The notes under the pieces were generated by a model, which did no database searches, was not told the DNA's origin, and was given only the letters and a program-made list of their open reading frames with translations. This document shows positions 10,578-21,439 of a stretch of DNA of 64,000 bases, piece after piece. The position numbers and the translations under genes were made by a program. Every line of letters starts with the position of its first letter. Within the stretch, counting starts at the first letter, position 1. Source of the stretch: Galdieria sulphuraria (lineage: Eukaryota; Rhodophyta; Bangiophyceae; Galdieriales; Galdieriaceae); contig NW_005178452.1 in assembly GCF_000341285.1 (NCBI RefSeq), forward strand, positions 113,435 through 177,434. The letters run 5' to 3'.

Positions 10578-11166
10578 ATATGCAATTATTTTCAGTGTCA
10601 GAACAAAAGCTCTTATGTTGAAGAATTATCTTGATAGAAATATTGTTACACTATGCTGTATCAGGAAGGAAGAGATAAGGGAATGGTAAGATTTAAATAT
10701 CTCAAGATGACTTGACATCTTTTCACAAAGAGTATTTGTTGATTCAGGGTCAATTTGAAGCATAATCCAAAATGCTTCGTCGCGGACAATTTGGTACGCC
10801 AGCCCTTTTCACAATCACTTTGATGTTGTCTTTCATGTTTGCAATACTTTCTCATTTGTACTTGAAATATTTGTTCTGCAACATCACCGAATGTCAAAAT
10901 GAGACAGTAACATTTTTCATATTCTTGAGAAGAATGAAAATGATTATCACTACCTCATCTATTGATAGAAAGGATACAGATGTGATCAAAATTCAACAGG
11001 AACAGTGAATAAATGAGTCCAATTCAGTGCCTGTTTCAAATGTTGTGAGCCAAATACTAACAACTTGAAAACTAGTTATCACTTGCCATAAACCAAACTG
11101 AATGGAGTGCGATAAAAGAATCGAAACTAAGTTCTAACGATTCAATCTATTCAATAAGAACAATTC
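10578..11166. other. Gap containing only one weak ORF
   Basis: The region between endonuclease III and the basic protein gene. Apart from the 78-codon frame listed separately at 10772, I see nothing coding. Confidence 0.4.
10772..11008 (+). CDS. Possible small membrane protein, 78 aa
   Basis: An ATG-initiated frame encoding MLRRGQFGTPALFTITLMLS and one strong hydrophobic segment (about residues 9-32), then a polar tail ending IKIQQEQ. The basic start followed by a membrane helix could suit a small organelle or ER membrane protein. There is no recognised family, and an overlapping minus-strand frame of similar length exists (10661-10897), so this may be chance. There is no splice evidence either way. 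Confidence 0.25.
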   Translation: MLRRGQFGTPALFTITLMLSFMFAILSHLYLKYLFCNITECQNETVTFFIFLRRMKMIITTSSIDRKDTDVIKIQQEQ

Positions 11167-11919
11167 TTATTCCATCTCTTCATCGCTCTTTGACAATTTT
11201 TCCAGTCTTTTTCTGTGTCTCTCTCTTGCTATCCTAGAACGCTCCTTTTGCAATATCTTTTTATATTCATCGTCATAGATTCTTCTTCTCAACTCTTCAC
11301 CAGAATCCAAACGTTCTTGCATCCACTCAACAAAATTACGGTGTCTCTTCTGTAGTTTTTCGCGCTTTCTAGCTCTTCCCTCCTCACTGAAGATGTAGTC
11401 TCTCTTCCTCTGCGGTTCCGGTTTTATCTTCGAAGCTTGTCTCAACTTTCGCGTTTCAGCTCCACTCTTCAGCCATAACCTCTTTCTTCTTCGAAAATTT
11501 TCATCGTTCTCCCATCGAAGTTTCGCTGCTTGAGAGTGACGGTTCCAGAAAATACGACTTGGCGGCTTCAAACCTTCTCTACCAAACGGTGGGGAAATAA
11601 TTCCTTGTTTCTCTCTTTCCGCTAGAGCTTCTACATTCTCTTCCTCGCTCAAACCAACTTCGCTCGGCAATAGTGCTGAATTTTCCATATCAAAGGCAGT
11701 AGGAAGAAATCTTCCTCTTAAACTATCTGCAGGTGTGGTTGGACGTCGTACACAAGAGACCACCCACACACAACGGCTCACACAGGTTTCTAAAACTAGT
11801 CGACGTGCTGGGTGCTTTACTACGTCCCACGTACAGTCAGAACCAAAACGAGTCTTTATGTCCTTCTTAAATGTGCCGAGCACAACAGGAAATGCGTAAA
11901 GAAACATAAGACGCGCCAT
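11167..11919 (-). CDS. Highly basic protein, about 250 aa, function unknown
   Basis: The first in-frame ATG is at 11919 (MARLMFLYAFPVVLG...), giving 250 residues; the frame extends slightly further upstream without ATG. The N-terminal third is hydrophobic/basic with few acidic residues (RLVLETCVSRCVWVVSCVRR), suggestive of an organelle transit peptide. The rest is charged and helical: RHSQAAKLRWENDENFRRRK, LKSGAETRKLRQASK and a C-terminal coiled-coil-like KERSRIARERHRKRLEKLSK. The AKLRW...FRRR segment faintly resembles nuclease-associated modular (NUMOD-like) repeats; this is only a resemblance. A nucleic-acid-binding role in an organelle is a guess from charge. Confidence 0.55.
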   Translation of the reverse strand: MARLMFLYAFPVVLGTFKKDIKTRFGSDCTWDVVKHPARRLVLETCVSRCVWVVSCVRRPTTPADSLRGRFLPTAFDMENSALLPSEVGLSEEENVEALAEREKQGIISPPFGREGLKPPSRIFWNRHSQAAKLRWENDENFRRRKRLWLKSGAETRKLRQASKIKPEPQRKRDYIFSEEGRARKREKLQKRHRNFVEWMQERLDSGEELRRRIYDDEYKKILQKERSRIARERHRKRLEKLSKSDEEME

Positions 11920-12245
11920 GGAAGAAAATGAAACAACTTTGAGATTGATGCATTGAGCCAGATACAAGGAAGCCACTCTGTATACACAAAAAAATGAAGA
12001 GTTCCTAAAATACTATTAAGAAATGGAACAAGTTATTATAGTAGCCGAATAAAAACAAAAACACTTCGAATGACTAACTTGAATCACGTTTATGTTTGAT
12101 ACAAATATAGACTGTAACAAAGAGACCCATACTCAAATCTTCAAAAGTTGATGCCACACAAGACAAACCTGCCTGATGCCGAAAATACATGTAAACAGTG
12201 TTCGGCAAATACAGAAACACTAAAATTCACAAAGCGAGACAACAA
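11920..12245. other. Intergenic
   Basis: Between two minus-strand genes; nothing coding seen. A transcript end for the GATA gene is expected near 12240. Confidence 0.4.
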
Positions 12246-13676
12246 TTAGTTCAGTTGTGGGTCTGCTGTTTCTAGAGCCTTGGATGCTGCAAGTGCAAGT
12301 ATTTCAATCAAACTCTTTGAATTCCATGCAGCTCTGTCAAGAGAATGCTTGGTGAACGTATCGTCTAACGCAAACAGCTGAGACTTTCTTGATGTTGATG
12401 ACAAATAAGGGAACGTAGAATACTGCGCATATTCGTGCAGCAATGAATTGCAGTCAGTTTCTTTCGTAGAAAATGAAGTTGATGACCCCACATCTGATTC
12501 AATGACAGTCTTACTTCCATTAGCCTCGTCGTCTCTTTTTTGAAGCCGTGTCGAAAATGTCAATATTTCTTCAGATTCACAGGCTTGGACTGGACTGGCT
12601 GAATGTTTCACCTCAAATTTGTGTTCCCTTGAAATTGGTATAATATTGTTATCTCCACCATCCTTAGCTTCCGATGATATTCCAAACATTGGACAGTAAT
12701 GATTGTGGCCTTCTGCTCCTTTGTTTCGCTCAAAAGGGCTACTATCACATGATGAGCCAATCGTTCCAAACTCAGTTTCGTCTCCCATTCCCTTTGTAGC
12801 GTTACCCCATATTGATGAGTGACTCCTAAAGGTTGCGTTTAAGCTTTCCTTGATATTCTCATATTTGTGTCTTCTTTTGCTCCTATTTCCGTTGCAAGAG
12901 GCACGTTTCTTTATTTTTCGTCCCCAGTGGCAACTTGGCCTGTGTGTCCCTGTTCTCTTCCAAAACTTACCGCATGCATTACATAGCGGTCTTTTGTCTT
13001 CTGCCAGATACCAGTTTGGAGAGACTGTTGTACTGCAGTTGGAGCATACTTTGATAGGAATTGACGAGGTATCCTTTTTCAAGTCTTTTTCAGGTGATAC
13101 TACACTACTTGTTTCCTGCCATCTAAGTGGTCTCGAAAAGAAGTAGCTATACATTTCACTTTTTAAATGGTGAGGAAATGTAAGATGTGTCATCTCACAT
13201 AGTTCGTTTCTTCGATAAGGAGTCGCTCGTGCCAGCTTACAAGAACCTGATGAGTCACTAGTCACACTAAAAGAACTTTCTTGTGTCTTGTCTTGCGTAT
13301 ACATACGAGGAAGATTAGACAACATTTGACAAGAAAATTCGTCTTTCAAGAATTGAGAATCAGTCTCATTTCCAGTGGGACTTGTACTTGAATCCACGAG
13401 ATTTCCGATAGAAACCTTCTGTTCTTGATGAAAACAGTTTAGCTCCGAAGCAACGGATGGAAGACTGTAGGCTGGCACAGATGGTAACGACTGACAGCAA
13501 GGAGAGACTGGTGAGTATTGGAATGCTGTTTTTTGTTGAAAGTCTGCCTTTCTCTTCTCAGCAGACGAGCCTTCAACGATAGGAACTTTTGATAAGTTCA
13601 GATCCATACAGTGGGAAAGTTTTGGGGTATTTCCAGCTGTCATCCTCTGTATAGACTTGTCATGAACCCCGGGCAT
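12246..13676 (-). CDS. GATA-type zinc-finger transcription factor, 476 aa
   Basis: A single GATA finger of type C-x2-C-x17-C-x2-C is present: CSNCSTTVSPNWYLAEDKRP followed by LCNACG. Next comes the basic tail KFWKRTGTHRPS and a nuclear-localisation-like RKIKKR...RSKRRHK. This single 17-residue-loop finger is the fungal/red-algal kind, often linked to nitrogen or light regulation in other organisms. The remainder is Ser/Thr-rich and probably disordered. The frame is open upstream to 13733 but the first ATG is 13676 (MPGVHDKSIQRM). A likely 42-nt 5'-UTR intron precedes it (GTGAGT near 13780). The target genes are unknown. Confidence 0.88.
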   Translation of the reverse strand: MPGVHDKSIQRMTAGNTPKLSHCMDLNLSKVPIVEGSSAEKRKADFQQKTAFQYSPVSPCCQSLPSVPAYSLPSVASELNCFHQEQKVSIGNLVDSSTSPTGNETDSQFLKDEFSCQMLSNLPRMYTQDKTQESSFSVTSDSSGSCKLARATPYRRNELCEMTHLTFPHHLKSEMYSYFFSRPLRWQETSSVVSPEKDLKKDTSSIPIKVCSNCSTTVSPNWYLAEDKRPLCNACGKFWKRTGTHRPSCHWGRKIKKRASCNGNRSKRRHKYENIKESLNATFRSHSSIWGNATKGMGDETEFGTIGSSCDSSPFERNKGAEGHNHYCPMFGISSEAKDGGDNNIIPISREHKFEVKHSASPVQACESEEILTFSTRLQKRDDEANGSKTVIESDVGSSTSFSTKETDCNSLLHEYAQYSTFPYLSSTSRKSQLFALDDTFTKHSLDRAAWNSKSLIEILALAASKALETADPQLN

Positions 13677-14696
13677 CTCAGGGCTTGTTGCTTGCAAGAT
13701 TGACGACTTACCGGGGCAGAGATAGTTCGTCAAAACCTCTAGCTAAAACTAAAAGTCTATCTCTCCAAATAAAAACTCACTGTGTATCAAGGGTCTTCAA
13801 CACGCTGGTTTAAGAAGTGCCTTCATATTCAACTGCACTACGGTCAAGCTCTAAGTGTCGCCTTTGAACCTTCTGTTGACTGACACTGCGTCTCTGGAGG
13901 AGCAAACAATGTTGAACAACTGAAATATCTGGGGAAATAAGACTCTGAGTAACCGCCAAATGTTCAACGGTATAGAACGACGCGGGAAATTTTACACCTC
14001 AAAATTGGAATTGCCGTTGGGTCACATAAAAAGTACCCAAAAATTTAAAAAAAAAACTGGCAATTCAAGATTCCCTTGGCGAATCCCACCGTCAACACGA
14101 CTGGACACAAATCAATTGAAATCATTTCATCTACACATTGGGCGCCGCCTAGGGAGTGATTGCTCGTGACGCCACGTGTTTATATCCCTTAACGGCAAAT
14201 GTGATTTTTTTCTTGATAGAAATTAATATGTTTTGGAGATTTAGAGAAATGTGACATCATCGCAATGAATGCCATTTTCAAGACCATAGCAACACACTTG
14301 CCGTGGCAATGTTACTCATATGACTCAGGGGTTGCTATTTACAAATGACTCTTATCCTAGTCCTTGTCGAGTTAACACAATGTCCCGTGTCGATCAGACA
14401 AACTTTCTGTCTTTAGAGGGTTTCCTGTTGGTTGGTTTGTAGTTGAAACTGAGAGAAAGAGATCCAATGCTACTCTGTCCTCTTTCAAATCAGTTGAATG
14501 CTGTCCTGTCTCATATTTGGGACAACCTGCGTCGTTCTATCCAAGTCTTCTATTTTGAGTAACAGATAGAGTGTTTTGCAATTATATGAATGAGGAAAAT
14601 TGTGACAAACATTCGAGTCTTACACTTTGTGTAATCTGAAATAATGTAAGAGAAACCAACTCTATCAAGGAAACATAGCAAACTAATATTCAAAAG
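13677..14696. other. 1-kb intergenic region with a CACGTG site
   Basis: The promoter/5'-UTR region of the GATA gene plus unassigned sequence. A palindromic CACGTG inside TGACGCCACGTG lies near 14167-14178. No convincing coding frame or RNA gene is seen. Confidence 0.4.
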
Positions 14697-14921
14697 TTAT
14701 TCCAGTCTACGCAGCGCAACAGTTTCCCAGTCCAAATCAACCTCAGGCGTATTCCTGAAAACAACTGGTACTATGAGGCAAAATGTAAACTTAGAAACGA
14801 CGATGAGTTGAAAGAAGCCCTTTTGTCGAATTAGAAGCTTTGACTCTTCCTTGAGCAACTTTAATCGGAATTTTCTTTGACTTTCGGGTGAAAATTCTAC
14901 CGCAGCCGAGGACTTTTGCAT
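14697..14921 (-). CDS. Small hypothetical protein, 74 aa
   Basis: ATG 14921 starts MQKSSAAVEFSPESQRKFRL and a basic/helical stretch KLLKEESKLLIRQKG. A hydrophobic segment (LIVVSKFTFCLIVPVVF) follows and the C-terminus is acidic (PEVDLDWETVALRRLE). It could be a one-helix mitochondrial or ER membrane protein. An intron inside the hydrophobic segment cannot be excluded (GTCGTT...TCATAG). It is divergent from the epimerase gene with only 72 bases between start codons, the layout used by several real gene pairs here. No family is recognised. Confidence 0.4.
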   Translation of the reverse strand: MQKSSAAVEFSPESQRKFRLKLLKEESKLLIRQKGFFQLIVVSKFTFCLIVPVVFRNTPEVDLDWETVALRRLE

Positions 14922-14993
14922 AAAGTGAGCTTGTAAAGTTGTATTTCCATGCTAATATCGGAGGAACTGGATCTTTCCCATTAGAAAACTCTC

Positions 14994-16297
14994 ATGTTGT
15001 TCGTTCTTATACACGCTTCTTTGTTCAAAACTTGTCCTCATCAAAAAAATAAAAGCTTTGGTCACTTGTCGAAACGCTCGAAGTTTCTGTGGCCCAGAAC
15101 CAAACAACTTACCGTAGCGAAGCTTTCTGCGGGTGCCTCCAACACGGATAGAGATAGTTCATATTCCTCAAGCAAACGTGGAGAAGACAGAGCTTACTCC
15201 GAGATTACTGCTGCCAACCGTTCGTTGTTGGATCGAGCCAAAAAAGTCAAAAGTGTCTGTATCGTGGGTAGGAGAAGGAACTTTCTAATGTATTTTATTT
15301 TAACTTTTACCTAGGGGCAACTGGTTTTGTAGGGCAGCAGTTGGTGACGTTGCTCGCTAAAGCTGGTGTCGAATTGACTATTGTGACAAGAGACGTTGCT
15401 AGAGCGAAAGCAACTTTTGGAAAGTATGAAAGAAGAGGTTATTCTTTGCAGTACTGTCAACTACCTTCGTTAGTTCTTGATCAAGACGTAAATTTCAAGG
15501 CTTGCCTTGCGAAGAAAGATGCTGTTGTGAATCTTGCTGGAGCTCCAATAGCTGGAAAACGATGGTCTGAAGCATACAAAGATGAGTTGATATCTAGTCG
15601 TGTTAGAGTTACCCAAAAAATAGTCGAAATGATAATGTCGATGGACAAGGTTCTTGTTTTGCTGCCACTATCAGTGCTCTTCTAAAGTTTCTTTTAGGAA
15701 GAACGTCCAAAGGTTCTTATAAACGCTTCTGCGGTTGGTTATTATGGTGTGAGCGACAGTAAAGAATTTGATGAGTCTTCTCCACCAGGAGATGACTTCT
15801 TAGCTGTTCTTTGTCGAAAATGGGAATCTGCTGCGAGACAACTGGACCAATCTTTTGGCACTAGAGTTGTGATTCTTCGATTTGGTATAGTTGTTGGTTC
15901 TGGAGGTGGAGTCTTGGGCTCTATGACTCCCATATTTCAGATGTTTCTTGGAGGACCAGTGGGAACAGGGAGACAGTGGATTTCTTGGATTCAAATTATG
16001 GATCTTGTGAACCTCATTATTCGTTCGATAACCGATGAGAATATGCTTGGTGTCTTTAATGCATGTTCACCAGAGCCTGTTACAATGAATGATTTTTGTG
16101 AGACTCTTGGTAATATTATCGGAAGGCCAAACTGGTTACCAGTTCCTACCTTTGTTATTCGTGCCATGCTCGGGGAAGGCTCCATCGTAGTTCTTGAAGG
16201 CCAAAGAGTGTATCCTTCACGTACATTGGCTTCTGGTTTTCACTTCCAATATCCTAATATTTACAGTGCACTGGAAGCTTCTATAAATGTCTCTTGA
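14994..16297 (+). CDS. NAD-dependent epimerase family (YfcH/SDR39U1), 402 aa, organelle-targeted
   Basis: Extended short-chain dehydrogenase of the TIGR01777/SDR39U1 group; the biochemical role is poorly defined (linked to plastid division in plants under the name GC1/SulA). Exons are 14994-15267, 15315-15649 and 15698-16297; introns are 47 and 48 nt. The Rossmann motif is assembled across intron 1 as CIVGGATGFVGQQL. Further signatures are VVNLAGAPIAGKRWSEAYKD, INASAVGYYG, LRFGIVVGSGGGVLGSM, FQMFLGGPVGTGRQWISWI and NACSPEPVTMNDF. About 90 residues precede the Rossmann fold, rich in Ser/Lys/Arg and poor in acidic residues, consistent with a plastid or mitochondrial transit peptide. Confidence 0.9.
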
Positions 16298-16533
16298 GAT
16301 GTTTTTAATAGTTAGTAAAAGTAGGGGGTTATATAAATGGTTTTTTGGTATTCCTAGTAGGGTTATCTGTTATGATTCTTTCTCTTTGCATGTATCTTTC
16401 TAGATATGTGTACAGTTGGTTGGGGTAGCAGTAATTCACTCATTGTAGAGGGAAGAAATTAATTAGAAATTGAGATTCCTGGTTAGAGCGTATGATTGTT
16501 CCGATACAAATTGTCTCCCCTTTTTGATAAATC

Positions 16534-18240
16534 TTGGAAAGGCTGGATAGTGCAAGTATAATCATTCAAGGTAACCCATGTATAGGAGGAAGTAAAGCTT
16601 CTTTCGAGGTGTCGCATATTGGAAGTTTGCTAGAAAGTCAGTCCTGTGTACCAGTGTCATTCGCTAGAAGAAGTGGGTGGCTCCCTCTGAGGCTAACCGA
16701 AGAAAGTTATTTTGGCTGGCCAGGAATAGTTAATATCGCAAAGGTATTGAATTGTTGTTTATTTATCAGGTGAACTGACAGAATTCCAAGAGTTTATTTT
16801 GCTATATTGTCTCTCAACTGAGAGAATTTGCTGCTGTCACTCCAGTTGGTGCTTGTAAGCAGAAACTTTCAAGGGTCAACTTGACAGACGCTAGAGAGAA
16901 AGCAGAGCTCAACATATCAAGTATTTCGTTGAATTTCGTGAGTTTCCGAGATATGGAGATGTTCTCAGAGAAGGAAGAGTTCAACTGTGCAACTGAACCT
17001 GGTGACTCGAACACCTTTGGGTATGTTCCTTTTCTCGCAAAATTTCCGTTATGTTTTACTTTGTGGTTCAGAGTTCATAAGGAATTGCCTTCAGCTGACT
17101 CAGTGTGGTGCTTGCCTGACGAAATTATTAGTTCCTTGTTAGGTCATTTGGACGCTAAAGATCTTATATCGCTTGAATTCGTATGTCACTTCTTCATCAG
17201 GGAACAAGCAACTAAAAATTCGTCCTAGGTAAGCAAGCGCTTTCGTGATATTGTACGTTCAGAGAGTGGCCAGTGGAGGAGCATTGTACAACGTCGATGG
17301 AGCTCGTCAGCAAATGCAGAAATTTTGGAGACCGCGTCTCTTTTAGCTGGTGGCTGGAAACGTCTATACATGGAAAAGCATCTGAGTGAAATTCGAAGAG
17401 CACCCTGGATAGTTCCAAGCAAGTCGGAGCTGGAAGCAATGTTGGAGATTATTAAGAGTGATTGTTCACTATTTCCTCATGGCTCCCCTGTTGGCGTTTA
17501 CCAGACCAATGATATGCACATTTTTTCCAATCAAGCATGTGTAGCAAACCATGACAAGCTGGCTACAACAATTTACATGGATGACAGTCCAACAAGTGCA
17601 ATCTCTGATTCTAGTTTCCCTCCTTTATGTATTGCTATTTTGATTGATGGTTCGTCCAGTGTTACAGAGGAAGACTTTATAGCAATGAAGGAATTCTGTC
17701 GGTACGTCCGTACATTTCATTTGATGGCTTTCTTTCTGAGGGCAAATTTTAGTGCTCTTCTGGCTAGTCTTCGTTTGACACATCCTTCTTCGCAGGCATG
17801 CATTATTCAGTTTAATCAATATCCTAGAGTAGAAGTGGGCTTAGCAGATGTTTCGAAACCGGGAATAATGGACACGGTTGAAAGACTGGAACAAATGATG
17901 GGTTCAACCGATATTGCTGCACCGATTCGTAGGGCGCATCAGATTTTGACAACTGCACATCACAATTCTCACAAGGTTATCATATTAATGACAGATGGAC
18001 AGACTCATGCTGAAGAGTTTGAGTTGTCAATCCTAGAGGCAAGGAAGGCGTTTGATGAATTGAATGCTGCTTTTTACGCCTTTGGGGTTGGAAGAGATGT
18101 AGATGAGCAAGGTATGGACTTGAAAATTTGTTTTCTAGACTTATAGTATCGCAGGTCTACAGCGAATAGTTTATGCTTCTCGTCGTTCGTCTTCTTATTC
18201 GAAAGGAGGTTACTTCACGTTACGGAAACTCCGAAAGTGA
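16534..18240 (+). CDS. F-box + von Willebrand factor A domain protein, about 488 aa
   Basis: Exons: about 16534-16743, 16791-17020, 17072-17180, 17229-17701, 17753-18111 and 18155-18240; introns are 43-51 nt and all phases agree. Around residues 158-200 is an F-box (LPDEIISSLLGHLDAKDLIS, then FVSKRFRDIV...WRSIVQRRW), the motif that docks on SKP1 in SCF ubiquitin ligases. Residues about 313-480 form a vWA domain with a complete MIDAS metal site: D-G-S-S-S in AILIDGSSSV, the Thr in GSTDI and the Asp in MTDGQ. A linker (WKRLYMEKHLSEIRRAPWI) and an N-terminal part of unknown nature complete it. The true start is not settled: the frame opens after a stop at 16528 without ATG, so a first exon is missing. 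An adaptor that recruits substrates through a metal-dependent vWA face is inferred. Confidence 0.8.
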
Positions 18241-18663
18241 AATTGCTATCGGATTTCTCCGATTATTGTTTTAGTCAGATTCTTGTGTTTTGTGTTGATT
18301 ATAATGTCTTGTACATATTCATAATAAAAGACTAGTTTGTTTAGGTCATAGTTCTAACCTTCATTTCCACAAAACTTGTTTTAGAAGACATCGCTCTATG
18401 GAACCTATATCATATTCATAGGAGAAACATTCATAATTAGTAAGAATCCGTCTGACTTGTGGACTCTAGTCACCTGAGCGTTTTGAAAGAGATAGATTGG
18501 TTCTAAATTGGGGACAATGATGGGATTCCGATTCTTGCTTTTCGAAGCCATTGTGTTTCAACAAGCCCAATAATTCAACGGACGCCACGTGGAAAAATTA
18601 CTCCTTTCACTATTGGCGGCTCTTTTTAAATTTGGGAGATTTGCAACCTTTGACACGAGAAGA
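18241..18663. other. Intergenic, with CACGTG site
   Basis: No coding signal. A GACGCCACGTGG element at 18581-18592 sits about 75 bases before the ATG of the next gene. Confidence 0.4.
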
Positions 18664-20216
18664 ATGGAACAACTTGCCTATGTAATAACAAGCTCTCCTT
18701 TCAACGTTAAACGTCAGCTCAATTTTACTTACTTAAAATTACAGAGACGCTCTTGTATTTTAAGAGGAAAGAATGCTTCTCGCCAGAAACCAAAATTTTC
18801 CCGGGTTGTCTCAGCAACACATTCATATGAAAAGATGAAAGACTGTGTGTTTGAATTGTTTCGTCCGATAGTTAGTACAAAACCAAGTTCTCCTATCCAA
18901 CTGCCTCATCTTTTCGTTGGACAACTTAAACCTCTAAAAACTGACTCCCAGGTCAATCTTGGTAAGAGACATTCAAAATATATCCCAACAAGAGAATAAA
19001 CATTTTTCATAGGCATGTTGGGCATTTTTGCATCCTGTGTAATTGTTATTTCGTCAATTTTGAAGAGGATATTCAACAAGAAGTTTTCAAAGTCTTCAAG
19101 CCTCTCCGAATCCTATCCTGTTACCCTCCCTATCGAACAAGACCAACAACCTTTTTATCAACTAGAAAGAACTTTTCATGCCTTGGAAAATTTGAAAAAT
19201 ACTATCAACGATGATGCAGAGCATGCTTCTGACCTATTTTTGAAACTTCTTCAAGAGGCTTCTATTCGGAAGCTTCCAAGCAGTCCATCGGTCACCACTC
19301 GATCTTTGGAACAAGTTGTGACAGAAATTTTGAAGGAAGTTGATAAAAAGATGCGATTTTATCATTCTTTATTCACAATACTTGAGAAATTCAGTCAACA
19401 GGTGGTAAATGAGTTGGAAACCAATTTGAAAGAAGCTTCCGAAAATGACGATCTATTTAGAGAAATTATGCAGGATATTACAAATGTCTCGTATACAGAA
19501 ATGAAAACAATGCCTCGCTTTGTATCGGAACTCTACGAACAACTAAGAAACAATCATGCATCAACGCCAATTAGTCAAAAATGCGAGAAAGTGAGCCTTG
19601 ATATTACAACAATGAAGCGCACTCTACAGCTCACAATGTCCAAACTTCAAGCTTTGAGAACAGCCTCATTAAATGGTGACATCGAAAAAGAAAACTCGAT
19701 ACAAGTCAACGGCGCTTATAGGGAAATAGAGCCTCATGAATGGCTCCGAATTCTCGAGACAAAGACAAATACGTCAAAATTTTCGTCGTTGCAAGCTGAG
19801 ATAGAAAATATACCACAAAACCAACGATGGACATTTCTCTCTTCTACTTTAGAAAGGGTTCACGGGAATCCGACAGGTAAATTACTAGTGGATATGAAGT
19901 TGGACGTTATCTAACCAGCATGTATTAGAGCTCAACTCGGTAAAGCAGCTGATCCAAGACAAAGACGAAGAAATTGCTTTCTTAAGACAGCAATTGCACG
20001 AAACGGAAAAAGAAAAATTGAAGACTCAAAAAGTGAGACCAGTGCTTCCTATAGACGAAAACACACTAAATATTTTTCAAGGTCCGTTCTAAATCCTCTA
20101 GGAATAGTTCAGATTCAGAGAAGACTGTTGGTTCGACCACGACATCTAATAAAAGAACCAGAAGTAAAAGAAAAATGGAGGCTTCAGAATCTGAAATCAA
20201 CGGAGTTAGACAATAG
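18664..20216 (+). CDS. Membrane-anchored coiled-coil protein, about 466 aa, unknown function
   Basis: Exons: 18664-18961, 19013-19876, 19929-20032 and 20082-20216; introns are 49-52 nt. The first ATG in frame is 18664 (MEQLAYVITSS). The first ~100 residues are basic and Ser-rich, possibly a transit peptide. A hydrophobic segment at the start of exon 2 (MLGIFASCVIVISSIL) followed by KRIFNKK looks like a membrane helix with a positive flank. The rest is mainly helical with coiled-coil stretches (LEQVVTEILKEVDKK; VKQLIQDKDEEIAFLRQQLH), and a basic tail RTRSKRK. The frame of exon 3 fixes the acceptor at 19928. A plastid or mitochondrial membrane tether is one possibility; no family is recognised. 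Confidence 0.65.
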
Positions 20217-20295
20217 TTCTTCATGGTATAGGGAATAAATAAAGAATGATTGTGTGCTTTTTCTAAATTGATCGTATTGGTGGTTCGGCCCAAAA

Positions 20296-21322
20296 ATGAG
20301 GTCGGAGTGCTATCACAACCTCACTCTCGATGGAGGCGTTAAAAAACGTGTTCTTACAGAAGGCAGTGGTACACCACCACAAGCAAATCAAAGAGTATGG
20401 ATACATTATGTTGGAAAATTAGAGAATGGAGAAATCTTTGACTCCAGTAGAGAACGAGGACAGGTAATTTATCCCTGTATTCTTTTCATTGGTTGTAACT
20501 TACCTTTTTATCTGTGCGACTTAGCCCCTTTCATTTCGTTTAGGAAAAAGAAGTGTTATATTAGGCCTTGAAATTTTGGTGGCCACGATGAAGGTCGGTG
20601 AAGTTTGTGCAGCATCCTTGACTCCGGAATATGCATTTGGTTCTGAAGGACGTAGAAAGAGACAAATGACTTTACAAAAGAATTCGAAAAAAGATCGAAA
20701 TAAGAAACACTATTGTGTTCCTCCCAATGCCAATGTTTTTTTTGAGGTCGAACTGATGGAATTGGCTGCCCTAACACCAGAAAAGGCTTTGCAGTCGTTA
20801 TCTCCCGAAGAAAAACTGAGAAAGGCTGCAGAATTGAAAGACAGAGGAAATTCGTATTACAAAGAGTTGAAATTTATTCTTTCAAGAGAGTGCTATGAAG
20901 AAGCAATTCGAATATTGGAATATTTTTGGCATCCTAAGAACGACTCAAAACATCAAACAAACGGATACGATGACGCAGACAAATGGAATGAAAAGAATAT
21001 ACAGGATGAAGTGAATTCGATGAAAGTAGCCATACTGTCCAATATAGCTTTAACTTATTTCAAACAAGATCGTTTCCAACAAGCTGAACAATATGCAACT
21101 GCCACCCTGAAGCTGGATAGCAATAATGTAAAAGCGTTATTTTGTCGTGGAAGAGCTCGCATGCAACTTGCAGAGCTACAAAGTGCCAAGGAAGATTTGC
21201 TTCAGGCTGCCAAATTACAACCTCAAAACAAGGATATTCGACGTGAATTGGATGAACTTCAAAAGAAACTGGTAAAATACGGAAAGCAAGAGAAAGCAAC
21301 GTACAGAGCTATGTTCGAATGA
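20296..21322 (+). CDS. FKBP-type peptidyl-prolyl isomerase with TPR domain, 321 aa
   Basis: Prolyl isomerase of the large-immunophilin type that binds Hsp90 or Hsp70 tails through TPRs. Exons are 20296-20463 and 20525-21322 with a 61-nt intron. The FKBP domain (about 1-150) reads RVWIHYVGKLENGEIFDSSR, then across the intron GQPLSFRLGKRSVILGLEIL, then MKVGE and FFEVELMEL; the splice point is fixed by the conserved P-x-F-x-L-G. The usual Y-A-Y-G is EYAFGSEG followed by an insertion with many Lys/Arg. The TPR part (about 185-300) includes RGNSYYKELKF, LSNIALTYFKQDRFQQA and KALFCRGRARMQLAELQSAK. Only one FKBP domain is present, as in FKBP8, TWD1 or AIP-like proteins; there is no C-terminal membrane helix. 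Confidence 0.9.
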
Positions 21323-21439
21323 CTGAGTGTTCTTCTTAGATGCAAAGGTTTTAGTAGAATAAAAGGCAAATTTTCATTGCAAGTAAATATGTATTGAGAA
21401 TTTGCAGACATCTTTTGATCTTGTCGACAAGTTCACTTG

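Noticed and set aside
10661-10897. Minus-strand 78-codon frame opposite the small membrane ORF
   Set aside because: Mixed composition and no support; one of the two overlapping frames is certainly spurious.
13960-14169. 69-codon plus-strand frame near the GATA gene
   Set aside because: No splice support, no family, low-complexity lysine run; likely chance.
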